A stretch of 35,566 nucleotides of DNA. Source: Curtobacterium sp. HSID17257. Its GTDB lineage: Bacteria > Actinomycetota > Actinomycetes > Actinomycetales > Microbacteriaceae. The translations under genes were made by a program, and so were the position numbers. The stretch spans positions 1 to 35,566 of the forward strand of contig NZ_RBLU01000027.1 of assembly GCF_003989515.1 (NCBI RefSeq), read 5' to 3'. Each line of letters opens with the position of its first letter. Position 1 is the stretch's first letter. Below, piece by piece: positions 16,935 through 24,945 of this stretch. The notes below the pieces were generated by a model. The model was not told the origin of the DNA. It saw only the letters and a program-made list of their open reading frames with translations, and did not search any database.

Positions 16935-17558
16935 TCAGGCGCGGAGGCGGTCCCGTTCGGCCGGTGGCAGGTGCTCGGTCGCGGTCGCGCGCGCTGCCGG
17001 ACTCAGGAAGCGTCCGTTCCGTTCGAGGAAGGCCACGAGCGCCGCCTCGGACGCGCGCTTCCCGGTCTCGCGCAGCACCCAGCCGAGAGCGGACTGCACC
17101 GTCGCACCGCGTTCGCGGACCAGGCGTCCGGCGATCGCGAGCGGTACCTCGGCATCGCCCTGCTTGGCGAAGGCGAGCGTGGCCACGACGGCGATCCGAC
17201 GGACCATCGACACGTCGGACTTCGCGAGCGCGAACAGCGGTCCGGTCGAGCCGCCGACGAGCGGGGCACCGACGAGCTCCTCGGCTGCGACGTCGACCAG
17301 CACCGTGTCCTCGAACCGCTCGGCCTTCGCCGCGGCGAGGTACTCGTCGGTCAGCTCCGGATCGGGGTGCGCGCGCATCGCCTGCACCAGGAGCACGACG
17401 GCGACCAGCCGCGCCCCTGCGTCCTCGCTCCAGAGCAACGCCGAGCGCTCCCCCTCGTCGAGGTCGGCGAACTGCCGCGCGACCCGGCGTGCCCCTGCGA
17501 CGTCGCCGGGAGTGCGGGCGAAGGCTGCCAGCACCGCCTCGGCACCGTGGACCTGCAT
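16935..17558 (-). CDS. AlkD-like HEAT-repeat protein (DNA alkylation repair family)
   Basis: A 207-residue all-helical protein that resembles the AlkD DNA glycosylase family. By eye, the segment TVLVDVAAEELVG (85-97) aligns with the family WDLVD...G stretch, so the catalytic Asp is retained as D89, while the stacking Trp is replaced by Thr at 85. The later W-x-R-R segment is MVRR (118-121), keeping the DNA-contacting Arg but not the Trp. AlkD proteins excise positively charged alkylated bases such as 3-methyladenine and 7-methylguanine; the Trp changes leave it open whether this protein does so. The ATG at 17558 has TAGGCT six bases upstream, with no Shine-Dalgarno. Confidence 0.72.
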   Translation of the reverse strand: MQVHGAEAVLAAFARTPGDVAGARRVARQFADLDEGERSALLWSEDAGARLVAVVLLVQAMRAHPDPELTDEYLAAAKAERFEDTVLVDVAAEELVGAPLVGGSTGPLFALAKSDVSMVRRIAVVATLAFAKQGDAEVPLAIAGRLVRERGATVQSALGWVLRETGKRASEAALVAFLERNGRFLSPAARATATEHLPPAERDRLRA

Positions 17559-17564
17559 CGGGCC

Positions 17565-17570
17565 AGCCTA
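17565..17570 (-). promoter_or_regulatory. Leaderless-type -10 of the AlkD-like gene
   Basis: TAGGCT on the minus strand, ending six bases before the ATG at 17558. No Shine-Dalgarno fits the ATG, so a leaderless transcript is likely. Confidence 0.58.
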
Positions 17571-17593
17571 CGGCGACGGGTGCTCGGACAGGT

Positions 17594-17623
17594 TTCACAC
17601 GATCGAAACACGATGTGTACAAA
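17594..17623 (+). promoter_or_regulatory. Promoter of the peptide-import operon
   Basis: TTCACA (17594-17599) and TACAAA (17618-17623), separated by 18 bp, are the best sigma-A-like hexamers upstream of the binding-protein gene. The start of transcription would be near 17630, giving a leader of about 85 bases. This is the AT-richest stretch in the neighbourhood. Confidence 0.5.
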
Positions 17624-17638
17624 GCAGCGCCGACACCT

Positions 17639-17656
17639 GTGATTGTATGCAATCAC
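17639..17656 (+). promoter_or_regulatory. Predicted GntR-type operator of the peptide-import operon
   Basis: Perfect inverted repeat GTGATTG-TATG-CAATCAC about 10 bases downstream of the predicted transcription start. TTGTATNCAA-like cores are of the kind bound by GntR/FCD regulators, and such a regulator is encoded at the operon's end (24946). No similar site is seen elsewhere in the window. Confidence 0.6.
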
Positions 17657-17716
17657 CGCACTCCTGAGCGTGACTCCACAAGAGTCGCCACGCACACCAG
17701 CAGCTCCAGGAACACG

Positions 17717-19375
17717 ATGTCCCAGACCTCCGCTCGACGCCGCCGGACACTCCTCGCCGTGCCCGCCGTCGCCCTGGCCGCCTCGCTCGCGCTCACCGCC
17801 TGCGTGCCGGTCCAACGCTCGAAGGCCGGCGGCGCGACCGCCGGCACCGTCACCACCGTCGCGATCGGCGACCAGCAGGTCCGCGAGGGCGGTGACCTCG
17901 TCATGGCCCTCTCCGCCGAACCGGACCGCCTCGACCCCACCACGTCGTCGTCGCTCTACACCCGGTACGTCATGGAGACGATGTGCCAGAAGCTCTACGA
18001 CATCGACGCCGAGGGCACGGTCGTCCCGATGCTCGCCACCGAGCTGCCGACGGTGTCCGACGGTGGGAGGACCGTCACGTTCCCGGTGCACACCGGCTAC
18101 CGGTTCGCCGACGGCACCCCCTTCGACGCGGACGCCGTCGTGACGACGCTCGAGCGCAACCTGACGAAGGACGACTCGAGCCGCAAGAGCGAGATGGGTC
18201 CGGTGTCGAGCATCGAGGCGGTCGACGACCACACCGTGCGGCTGCACTACGCGACCCCGTTCGCCCCGATCACCGCGGCACTGGCCGACCGTGCGGGCAT
18301 GGTCATGTCGCCGACGGCGCTGGAGCAGGAGGGCGACGGGTTCGGCGACCACCCGGTCTGCATCGGCCCGTACAAGTTCGTCGAGCGGGTGCCGCAGACC
18401 TCGATCACCGTCGAGCGTGACCCGGAGTACCACGACCCGGCGAGCGCGCACTTCGACCGGATCACCTACCGGATCATCACCGACGCCAGCATCCGCGCGC
18501 AGAACCTGAAGTCCGGGGACGTCCAGGTCGCCGACACGATCTCCACGCAGGACGTCGACGAGCTCCGGAAGCGGAAGGACCTCAGCGTCCTGCGCACCGG
18601 TTCCCTCGGCTACCAGGGCATCACGATCAACCTCGCGAACCAGGACGGCGTCGGCACGGACCCGAAGCCGCTCGACACGCCGCTCGCCACGCAGCGGAAG
18701 GTCCGGCAGGCCCTGTCGATGTCGATCAACCGCGCCGAACTCGTGCAGAGCGTGTTCCGGGGCTGGGCGGACGTCGCGTGCTCCCCGATCCCCGACACGA
18801 GCGCGTTCGCCACCGACGCGAGCAAGGCCTGCCCGGAGTACGACCCCGAGCGGGCGAAGGAGCTCCTCGAGGAGGCCGGCGTCGAGCAGCCCTTCCCGAT
18901 CGAGATGGAGGTGACGAACACCCCCGACACCGTCCGGTTCGCCCAGGCGCTGCAGGCTCAGGCCCGCGCCGGGGGCTTCGCGATCACGATCACCCCGGTC
19001 GAGTACACGACCCTGCTCGACGACCAGACCCGCGGCGACTTCCAGGCGCTGCAGCTGGGCTGGTCCGGCCGGGTCGACCCGCACGGCAACATCGGCTCGT
19101 TCCTCGGCACCGGCGGCGGCAACAACTACCCCGGGTACAGCGACCCCGAGGTCGACGACCTGATCGCCCAGGCGTCGCAGGCCACCGACCAGCAGGAGCG
19201 CGCCGACCTGTACGGGCAGCTCGTGACGAAGGTCCAGCAGGACGACCCGATCATCTACCTCTACCGGACCCGCAGCATCACCGGCGTCAGCACCGACGTC
19301 GCCGGGGTCTCCACCTACGCCGACGGCGTGGTCCGACTCAGCCAGGCGGCGTTCGTGGAAGGCGGCGACAAGTGA
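17717..19375 (+). CDS. Peptide ABC transporter substrate-binding lipoprotein
   Basis: A 552-residue family 5 solute-binding protein, anchored outside the membrane. The signal peptide has RRRR at 7-10 and a lipobox LTAC with Cys29. Family 5 hallmarks follow: LVMALSAEPDRLDPTTSSSL near the N-terminus, GRTVTFPVHTGYRFADGTPF, and YKFVERVPQTSITVERDPEY, then the C-terminal lobe ending NNYPGYSDPEVDDLI. This family binds oligopeptides, glutathione, nickel or opines. The ATG has AGGA eight bases upstream. Its stop overlaps the next gene (GTGA), and the operon context with a gamma-glutamyltransferase-like enzyme suggests a gamma-glutamyl or other modified peptide ligand. Confidence 0.93.
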   Translation: MSQTSARRRRTLLAVPAVALAASLALTACVPVQRSKAGGATAGTVTTVAIGDQQVREGGDLVMALSAEPDRLDPTTSSSLYTRYVMETMCQKLYDIDAEGTVVPMLATELPTVSDGGRTVTFPVHTGYRFADGTPFDADAVVTTLERNLTKDDSSRKSEMGPVSSIEAVDDHTVRLHYATPFAPITAALADRAGMVMSPTALEQEGDGFGDHPVCIGPYKFVERVPQTSITVERDPEYHDPASAHFDRITYRIITDASIRAQNLKSGDVQVADTISTQDVDELRKRKDLSVLRTGSLGYQGITINLANQDGVGTDPKPLDTPLATQRKVRQALSMSINRAELVQSVFRGWADVACSPIPDTSAFATDASKACPEYDPERAKELLEEAGVEQPFPIEMEVTNTPDTVRFAQALQAQARAGGFAITITPVEYTTLLDDQTRGDFQALQLGWSGRVDPHGNIGSFLGTGGGNNYPGYSDPEVDDLIAQASQATDQQERADLYGQLVTKVQQDDPIIYLYRTRSITGVSTDVAGVSTYADGVVRLSQAAFVEGGDK

Positions 19376-20325
19376 CCCGGTACGTCCTGACCCGACTCTG
19401 GCAGGCGGCGCTCACGCTCGTCCTCGCCTCGATCGTGGTGTTCTTCGGGGTCCGGCAGCTGCCGGGCGACCCGGCCCTGGCCCTGGCGGGCGAGGAGGCC
19501 AGCCCCGAGCGGCTCGCCGCCGTGCGCGCCGACCTCGGCCTCGACGACTCCCTGGTCGTGCAGTACTGGCGCTTCGTCGTGAACGCGCTGCAGGGCGACC
19601 TCGGGCAGTCCACCCGCACCGGCACCCCGGTCACGGAACTGCTCGGCGCGACGCTCCCCGTGACGCTCTGGCTCGCGCTCTACGCGATCGTCGTCGCCGT
19701 CGTCGTGGGAGTCGCCCTCGGCACCCTGGCCGAGCGCTACCGCGGGCAGTGGCCCGAGTGGATGGCGAACGCCGCGGCCCTGGTCGGGCTGAGCGTGCCG
19801 AACTTCTGGCTCGGCATCCTGGCGATCGTCTGGCTCGCCGCGGGCCTCGGCTGGTTCCCGGCCTCGGGCTACGTCCCGGTGACGCGCGACCCGCTCGGCG
19901 CACTGCACCACCTGACGCTCCCGGCGCTCATCCTCGGCACGTCGCTCGCCGCCGTCATCATGCGGCAGACCCGCGCGTCGATGATCGAGACGATGAAGAC
20001 CGACTTCGTCCGGACCGCCCGCGCGAAGGGGCTCAGCCGTCCGCGGGTGCTGTTCCGCTACGGGCTCCGGAACTCGATGATCGTCGTCGTCACGATCGTC
20101 GGCCTGCAGCTCGGCGGCCTCATCTCGGGCGCGGTCGTCACGGAGCGCATCTTCGCCCTGCCCGGCTTCGGCAAGCTCACGCTCGACGCCGTGTTCACCC
20201 GCGACTACCCGGTGATCCAGGCCGTCGTGCTCGTGATCACCCTGGGCTACGTGCTCATCAACTTCGCCGTGGACGTCCTGTACTCGGTCATCAACCCGAA
20301 GATCCGCGTCGGAGGCGCCGCATGA
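19372..20325 (+). CDS. Peptide ABC transporter permease, DppB type
   Basis: A 317-residue membrane subunit with about six helices. It starts RYVLTRLWQAALTLVLASIV, keeps the DppB signature RQLPGDPA in the first periplasmic loop, and has the EAA-loop-like TDFVRTARAKGLSRPRVLFR that docks on the ATPase. The GTG start lies inside the SBP stop (GTGA, 19372-19375), so it is translationally coupled. It pairs with the DppC-type permease that follows. Confidence 0.94.
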   Translation: MTRYVLTRLWQAALTLVLASIVVFFGVRQLPGDPALALAGEEASPERLAAVRADLGLDDSLVVQYWRFVVNALQGDLGQSTRTGTPVTELLGATLPVTLWLALYAIVVAVVVGVALGTLAERYRGQWPEWMANAAALVGLSVPNFWLGILAIVWLAAGLGWFPASGYVPVTRDPLGALHHLTLPALILGTSLAAVIMRQTRASMIETMKTDFVRTARAKGLSRPRVLFRYGLRNSMIVVVTIVGLQLGGLISGAVVTERIFALPGFGKLTLDAVFTRDYPVIQAVVLVITLGYVLINFAVDVLYSVINPKIRVGGAA

Positions 20326-21194
20326 CCACCATCACCGCTCCCTTCGACCTGGGCTCGAGCCGCGGGCGCATCTGGAAGCAGGTCCGGACGAACCGGCTCG
20401 GCATGACGGGCGGCATCATGCTCGCCGTCGTCGTGCTCGCCGGGGTCACCGCCCCGCTCGTCGCTCCGCACGACCCGACCGCGACGCACTTCGACCTGCC
20501 GTTCCAGGTCCCGTTCACCGTCGGCTTCGGGTTCGGCACCGACGACCTCGGCCGCGACATCCTGTCCCGCACGCTGTACGGCATCCAGGTCTCGCTCGTC
20601 GTGGGCGTGCTGTCGGTGCTGCTCGCGGTCGTCGTCGGCACCCCGCTCGGGCTCCTCGCCGGGTACTGGCGCTGGCTCGACGCGATCATCTCCCGCCTGA
20701 CCGACGTCGCGCTGGCGTTCCCGTTCCTCATCATCGCGGTGGGGCTCGCGGCGATCAGCGGTCCGAGCCTGACGAACGCCGTGATCGCGATCGGCATCTC
20801 GCACGTGCCGGCGATGATCCGGATCGTGCGCGGCGAGACCCTGCGGATCACGAGCGCGGACTTCGTCACGAGCGCGAAGACGTTGGACGCCGGCGGCGCA
20901 CGCATCATCGCGCAGCACGTCCTGCCGAACTGCGTCTCGGCGATCATCGTGCAGGCCACCGTGATCATGCCGGTCGCGGTGATCGGCGAGGCGCTGCTGT
21001 CCTTCCTCGGCCTCGGCATCCAGCCGCCCACCCCGAGCCTCGGCATCATGCTCTCGGACGCGCAGCAGTACCTCGGCCAGGCGCCGTGGGCCGCCGTCGT
21101 GCCGGGTGTCGCGATCGCCGTGATCTGCCTCGGCTTCAACCTGTTCGGCGACGCCCTGCGCGACGCCCTCGACCCCACCGCCTCGGACCGCTGA
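20322..21194 (+). CDS. Peptide ABC transporter permease, DppC type
   Basis: A 290-residue partner permease with an N-terminal cytoplasmic extension typical of DppC proteins (RIWKQVRTNRLGMTGGIMLA), the signature FGTDDLGRDILSRTLYG after helix 1, and the EAA loop SADFVTSAKTLDAGGARIIA. Six transmembrane helices are apparent. The ATG overlaps the stop of the previous gene by ATGA and is preceded by GGAGG. With its partner it forms the translocation pore. Confidence 0.94.
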   Translation: MTTITAPFDLGSSRGRIWKQVRTNRLGMTGGIMLAVVVLAGVTAPLVAPHDPTATHFDLPFQVPFTVGFGFGTDDLGRDILSRTLYGIQVSLVVGVLSVLLAVVVGTPLGLLAGYWRWLDAIISRLTDVALAFPFLIIAVGLAAISGPSLTNAVIAIGISHVPAMIRIVRGETLRITSADFVTSAKTLDAGGARIIAQHVLPNCVSAIIVQATVIMPVAVIGEALLSFLGLGIQPPTPSLGIMLSDAQQYLGQAPWAAVVPGVAIAVICLGFNLFGDALRDALDPTASDR

Positions 21195-21208
21195 GGAGCA
21201 CCAGCACC

Positions 21209-23149
21209 ATGAGCACCAGCACCATGAGCACCACCACCAACCCCGCCTTCACCACGCCCCCGGCGGAGACCACCCGACCGGACCTGCAGGGCACCTTCGG
21301 CATGGCCGCGTCGACGCACTGGATCGCGACCGCGACGGCGCAGGCCGTCCTGGAGCGCGGTGGCAACGCCTTCGACGCCGCCGTCGCCGGCGCCTTCGTC
21401 CTGCACGTCGTCGAACCACACCTGAACGGCCCCGGCGGCGACGTGACCGCGGTCTTCGCGACGGCGTCCGACAAGACCCCGACCGTCCTGATGGGCCAGG
21501 GACCGGCACCCGCGGGCGCGACGCCGGAGCACTTCCGGTCCGAGGGTCTCGACCTCGTCCCGGGAGCGGGCGCGCTGGCGGCCGCCGTGCCCGGCGCCGT
21601 CGACGCGTGGCTGCTGCTCCTCGCCGAGCACGGGACGTGGGAGCTCGCCGACGTGCTCGCCCCCGCGATCGGGTACGCCCGGGACGGCCACCCGGTCGCA
21701 CCGCGGGTGGTCGCCACCATCGCGACCGTGCAGGACCTGTTCCGCGACCACTGGCCGTCCTCCGCCGAGCGGTGGCTGCCGGGAGGCTCGGTGCCGGTCG
21801 CCGGGTCGATGGTGCGCAACGAGACCTACGCCACGGTCCTGGAACGGCTCGTGCAGGCCGGGTCCGGTGTCACGACGGGCGACGACACCGCCGACGCGCG
21901 CGTCGCGCGCATCGAGGCCGCCCGCACCGAGTGGGCCGAGGGCTCCGTCGCGCAGGCGATCGACGCGTTCGTCCGCACCCCGCACCGGCACGCGTCGGGT
22001 ACCGACCACGCCGGCGTGGTCCGGGCGAGCGACCTGGCGGCGTTCCGTGCGTCGACCGAACCCGCGACGACCGCCGAGTTCCGCGGGCACACGATCGCGA
22101 AGACCGGGCCGTGGGGCCAGGGCCCGGCGCTCCTGCAGACCCTCCGCCTGCTCGACCCGATGGACGACGAGCGGCTCGACCCGTCGACCGTGCTCGGAGC
22201 CCACACGATCGCCGAGGCGCAGAAGCTCGCGCTCGCCGACCGTGAGGCGTACTACGGCGACGGCGACGTCCCGATGGCCGAGCTCCTCTCGGACGCGTAC
22301 TCCGACGAGCGCCGCGCCCTGATCGGTGACCGGGCGTCGCACGAGCTGCGCCCGGGCACGGTCTCGGTGCCGGCCGGTGCGCTGCCGCCGCTCCGCGAGA
22401 CCTACACCCCGGGCGGCGAGCCGATCGCGGGCGTCGGTGAGCCGACCGTGCCGGGCGCGCGAGGGGACGCTCCGGCGCCCGACGCCTTGGCCGTCCCCGC
22501 CGAGGACGACGCCGTGCACGAGGACCGCGGCGAGCCGATCGTGATGGCGACGGGCGAGACCCGCGGCGACACGTGCCACATCGACGTCGTCGACCGATGG
22601 GGCAACATCGTCAGCGCAACGCCGTCCGGCGGCTGGCTGCAGTCCTCGCCGACGATCCCCGAGCTGGGGTTCTGCCTCGGCACCCGCATGCAGATGACGT
22701 GGCTCGAGGAGGGCACCGCGTCCACGCTGACCCCCGGTGCCCGGCCCCGCACGACCCTCACCCCGACGCTCGTGCTCCGCGACGGCGAACCCGTCGTCGC
22801 GATGGGCAGCCCGGGCGGCGACCAGCAGGACCAGTGGCAGCTGCTGTTCCTGCTCCGCACGATCGTCGGCGGGTGGACCCCGCAGCAGGCGATCGACGCC
22901 CCGGCGCTGCACACCACGTCGTTCCCGGGGTCGTTCTGGCCCCGCACCTGGACCCCGGGCGGCCTCGTCGTCGAGGACCGTCTCGGCGACGACGTCATCG
23001 CCGGGCTCGAGGAGCTCGGCCACGTCGTCACCCGCGCGGGCGACTGGTCGCTCGGCCGCCTGTCGTGCGTGACGCGCGACCCCGACACCGGCGTCATGGG
23101 CGCCGCCGCCAACCCGCGAGGAGCACAGGGCTATGCCGCAGGACGCTGA
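21209..23149 (+). CDS. Gamma-glutamyltransferase-family Ntn hydrolase (cytoplasmic)
   Basis: A 646-residue enzyme of the gamma-glutamyltransferase/YwrD-like Ntn-hydrolase family. The N-terminal domain has GMAASTHWIATATAQAVLER and GGNAFDAAVA, the large-subunit signature. Autocleavage should occur before T455 in GDTCHIDVVDRWGNIVSATP, the small-subunit N-terminus and nucleophile. Later GSPGGDQQDQWQLL provides the oxyanion-hole GSPGG motif. There is no signal peptide, so hydrolysis of gamma-glutamyl (or cephalosporin-like acyl) bonds would be intracellular. It sits between the permease and ATPase genes, overlapping the ATPase gene by 17 bp; the best reading is that imported peptides are cleaved here. 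GAGGAG before the first of two in-frame ATGs decides the start. Confidence 0.9.
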   Translation: MSTSTMSTTTNPAFTTPPAETTRPDLQGTFGMAASTHWIATATAQAVLERGGNAFDAAVAGAFVLHVVEPHLNGPGGDVTAVFATASDKTPTVLMGQGPAPAGATPEHFRSEGLDLVPGAGALAAAVPGAVDAWLLLLAEHGTWELADVLAPAIGYARDGHPVAPRVVATIATVQDLFRDHWPSSAERWLPGGSVPVAGSMVRNETYATVLERLVQAGSGVTTGDDTADARVARIEAARTEWAEGSVAQAIDAFVRTPHRHASGTDHAGVVRASDLAAFRASTEPATTAEFRGHTIAKTGPWGQGPALLQTLRLLDPMDDERLDPSTVLGAHTIAEAQKLALADREAYYGDGDVPMAELLSDAYSDERRALIGDRASHELRPGTVSVPAGALPPLRETYTPGGEPIAGVGEPTVPGARGDAPAPDALAVPAEDDAVHEDRGEPIVMATGETRGDTCHIDVVDRWGNIVSATPSGGWLQSSPTIPELGFCLGTRMQMTWLEEGTASTLTPGARPRTTLTPTLVLRDGEPVVAMGSPGGDQQDQWQLLFLLRTIVGGWTPQQAIDAPALHTTSFPGSFWPRTWTPGGLVVEDRLGDDVIAGLEELGHVVTRAGDWSLGRLSCVTRDPDTGVMGAAANPRGAQGYAAGR

Positions 23150-24836
23150 GGACCGGACCGTGCACGACGGCGACACGACCACCGGGGCCGCACCGCGCCT
23201 CCAGACCGACCAGACCGACCAGACCGACCGGACCGACCGGACCGACACCCTGCTGTCCGTCCGCGACCTGCGGGTCGCCTTCGGCGACCGCGAGGTCCTG
23301 CACGGCGTCGACCTCGACGTCCGCCGCGGCGAGCGCGTCGCGATCGTCGGGCAGTCCGGATCGGGCAAGTCCACGCTCATCGCGGCCCTGCTGCGGCTGC
23401 TGCCCGGCGCGGGGCACATCACGGGTGGCACGATCCGCCTCGGTGACGACGACATCGCCCACGCCGACGAGGCGCTCATGCGGCGCGTGCGGGGCGGACG
23501 GATCGGGCTCGTGCCGCAGGACCCGTCGACGAACCTCAACCCGTCGATGCGGGTCGGTGCACAGATCGCCGACGCGCTGCGGGCCGGTGGGCTCCGGGGA
23601 CGGGCGGCGATCCGGGACCGGGTCGTGGCGCTGATGACCGAGGCCGGCATCCCCGAGGCCTCCCGTCGGGCGGACCAGTTCCCGCACGAGTTCTCCGGCG
23701 GCATGCGGCAGCGCATCCTCATCGCGGTGGCGCTCGCCCGTCAGCCCGAGCTGCTCATCGCCGACGAGCCGACCAGCGCCCTCGACGTGACCGTGCAGCG
23801 GCAGATCCTCGACCACCTGCAGACCCTGGTCGACCAGCACGGCACGACGCTGCTGTTCGTGACGCACGACCTCGGGGTCGCGGCCGACCGGACCGACCGC
23901 GTCGTCGTGATGCTCGACGGCGACATCGTCGAGCAGGGTGCGCCCGAGGCGATCCTCCGCGACCCGCAGCACGAGTACACCAAGCGGCTCATCGCAGCGG
24001 CCCCCGCGCTGTCCGGGGTGGCGCCGGAGCCCGTGGCCGCGGGCGAGCCGATCCTCGTCGTGTCCGACCTGGTGAAGGAGTACCGGCTCCGCGGTCGTGG
24101 TGCCGGAACGCTCAAGGCTGCCGACGGGGTGTCGTTCGCGGTGCGTCGCGGCACGACCACCGCGGTCGTCGGCGAGTCCGGCTCGGGGAAGACGACCGTG
24201 GCGCGGATCGTGCTCGGGCTCGAGACGCCGACGTCGGGCACCGCCCTCGTGGACGGGAAGTCCATCGGGGCCGCACGTGGCGCCGAGCGGCGGGAGATCC
24301 GACGCCGGGTGCAGCCCGTGTTCCAGGACCCGTACGGGTCGCTCGACCCGACCTCGACCATCGAGCGGATCATCGACGAACCCCTGCGGGTGTTCGGCAT
24401 CGGTGACCGGGCGTCGCGCACCGAACGGGTCGCGACGCTCCTCGACCAGGTGGCGCTCCCCCGCGAGGTCGCGCAGCTCCGGCCGAACGAGCTGTCCGGT
24501 GGGCAGCGGCAGCGGGTGGCGATCGCCCGGGCGCTGGCGCTCGAACCCGAGCTGATCATCCTCGACGAGGCGGTGTCCGCGCTCGACGTGCTCGTGCAGG
24601 AGCAGATCCTCGCGCTGCTCGAGGAACTGCAGGACCGACTCGGGCTGAGCTACCTGTTCATCACCCACGACCTCGGGGTGGTCCGGCGGATCGCCGACGA
24701 TGTCGTGGTGATGCGGCGGGGCGAGGTCGTCGAACGGGGATCGGTCGCCGCGGTGTTCGACGACCCGCAGGAGCAGTACACGAAGGACCTGCTCGACGCC
24801 ATCCCGGGCAAGCGTCTCGCCGAGGCGGCTGCGTGA
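23133..24836 (+). CDS. Fused double ABC ATPase of the peptide importer (DppD-DppF type)
   Basis: A 567-residue protein with two complete nucleotide-binding domains, replacing the separate DppD and DppF subunits, as in GsiA and YejF. Domain 1: Walker A GQSGSGKS (73-80), Q-loop PQDPS, signature FSGGMRQR (187-194), Walker B LLIADEP. Domain 2: Walker A GESGSGKT (347-354), Q-loop FQDPYGSLDP, signature LSGGQRQR (454-461), Walker B LIILDEA. Both have the OppD/F-type extension after the H-loop (PQHEYTKRLIAAAP, PQEQYTKDLLDAIP). The N-terminal linker contains five 9-bp repeats. GAGGAG precedes the ATG by ten bases within the upstream gene. Confidence 0.93.
   Translation: MPQDAEDRTVHDGDTTTGAAPRLQTDQTDQTDRTDRTDTLLSVRDLRVAFGDREVLHGVDLDVRRGERVAIVGQSGSGKSTLIAALLRLLPGAGHITGGTIRLGDDDIAHADEALMRRVRGGRIGLVPQDPSTNLNPSMRVGAQIADALRAGGLRGRAAIRDRVVALMTEAGIPEASRRADQFPHEFSGGMRQRILIAVALARQPELLIADEPTSALDVTVQRQILDHLQTLVDQHGTTLLFVTHDLGVAADRTDRVVVMLDGDIVEQGAPEAILRDPQHEYTKRLIAAAPALSGVAPEPVAAGEPILVVSDLVKEYRLRGRGAGTLKAADGVSFAVRRGTTTAVVGESGSGKTTVARIVLGLETPTSGTALVDGKSIGAARGAERREIRRRVQPVFQDPYGSLDPTSTIERIIDEPLRVFGIGDRASRTERVATLLDQVALPREVAQLRPNELSGGQRQRVAIARALALEPELIILDEAVSALDVLVQEQILALLEELQDRLGLSYLFITHDLGVVRRIADDVVVMRRGEVVERGSVAAVFDDPQEQYTKDLLDAIPGKRLAEAAA
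23202..23246 (+). repeat. Five 9-bp in-frame tandem repeats
   Basis: Three CAGACCGAC units followed by two CGGACCGAC units, encoding alternating QTD and RTD tripeptides at residues 24-38 of the ATPase. The repeat is in frame, so expansion or loss only changes linker length. Confidence 0.82.
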
Positions 24837-24903
24837 CGGACCTGCTCGACGCCATGCGGCACCCTCGGGCGCAAGGCGCTGGCCGAGGCGGCTGCGTGAC
24901 GGG
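24785..24903 (+). repeat. Duplicated 3' end of the ATPase gene
   Basis: The last part of the ATPase gene (GGACCTGCTCGACGCCAT at 24785-24802 to GCCGAGGCGGCTGCGTGACGG, ending at 24839) recurs just downstream (GGACCTGCTCGACGCCAT at 24838-24855; GCCGAGGCGGCTGCGTGACGG ending at 24902) with about 10 extra bases and changes in the middle. It is a tandem partial duplication now outside the reading frame. Confidence 0.8.
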
Positions 24904-24945
24904 GTCCCGGGTGGCCGACCGACAGAGTGTGGCACGATCGGCTCC

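Noticed and set aside
17639..17674. Six-codon upstream ORF (ATG at 17648) as a peptide-attenuation leader
   Set aside because: No Shine-Dalgarno in front and no repeated regulatory codons; the ATG is explained as part of the palindrome.
15107..17716. Upstream extension of the binding-protein frame (over 850 codons)
   Set aside because: The frame is open through the antisense of TetR, MFS and AlkD genes; a lipoprotein signal peptide starting at 17717 fixes the true start.
21209..23149. Hydrolase as a secreted, classical gamma-glutamyltransferase
   Set aside because: No signal peptide or lipobox at either in-frame ATG; the N-terminus is Thr/Ser-rich and polar.
20291..23722. Minus-strand open frame of 1143 codons across the permease, hydrolase and ATPase genes
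   Set aside because: The opposite strand encodes three unmistakable proteins; the translation is repetitive Arg/Val/Gly without motifs.
24837..24945. Frameshifted continuation of the ATPase gene or a small ORF in the duplicated end
   Set aside because: The duplicated segment follows an intact stop and carries its own stop after a few codons without a start; it is better explained as a duplication scar.
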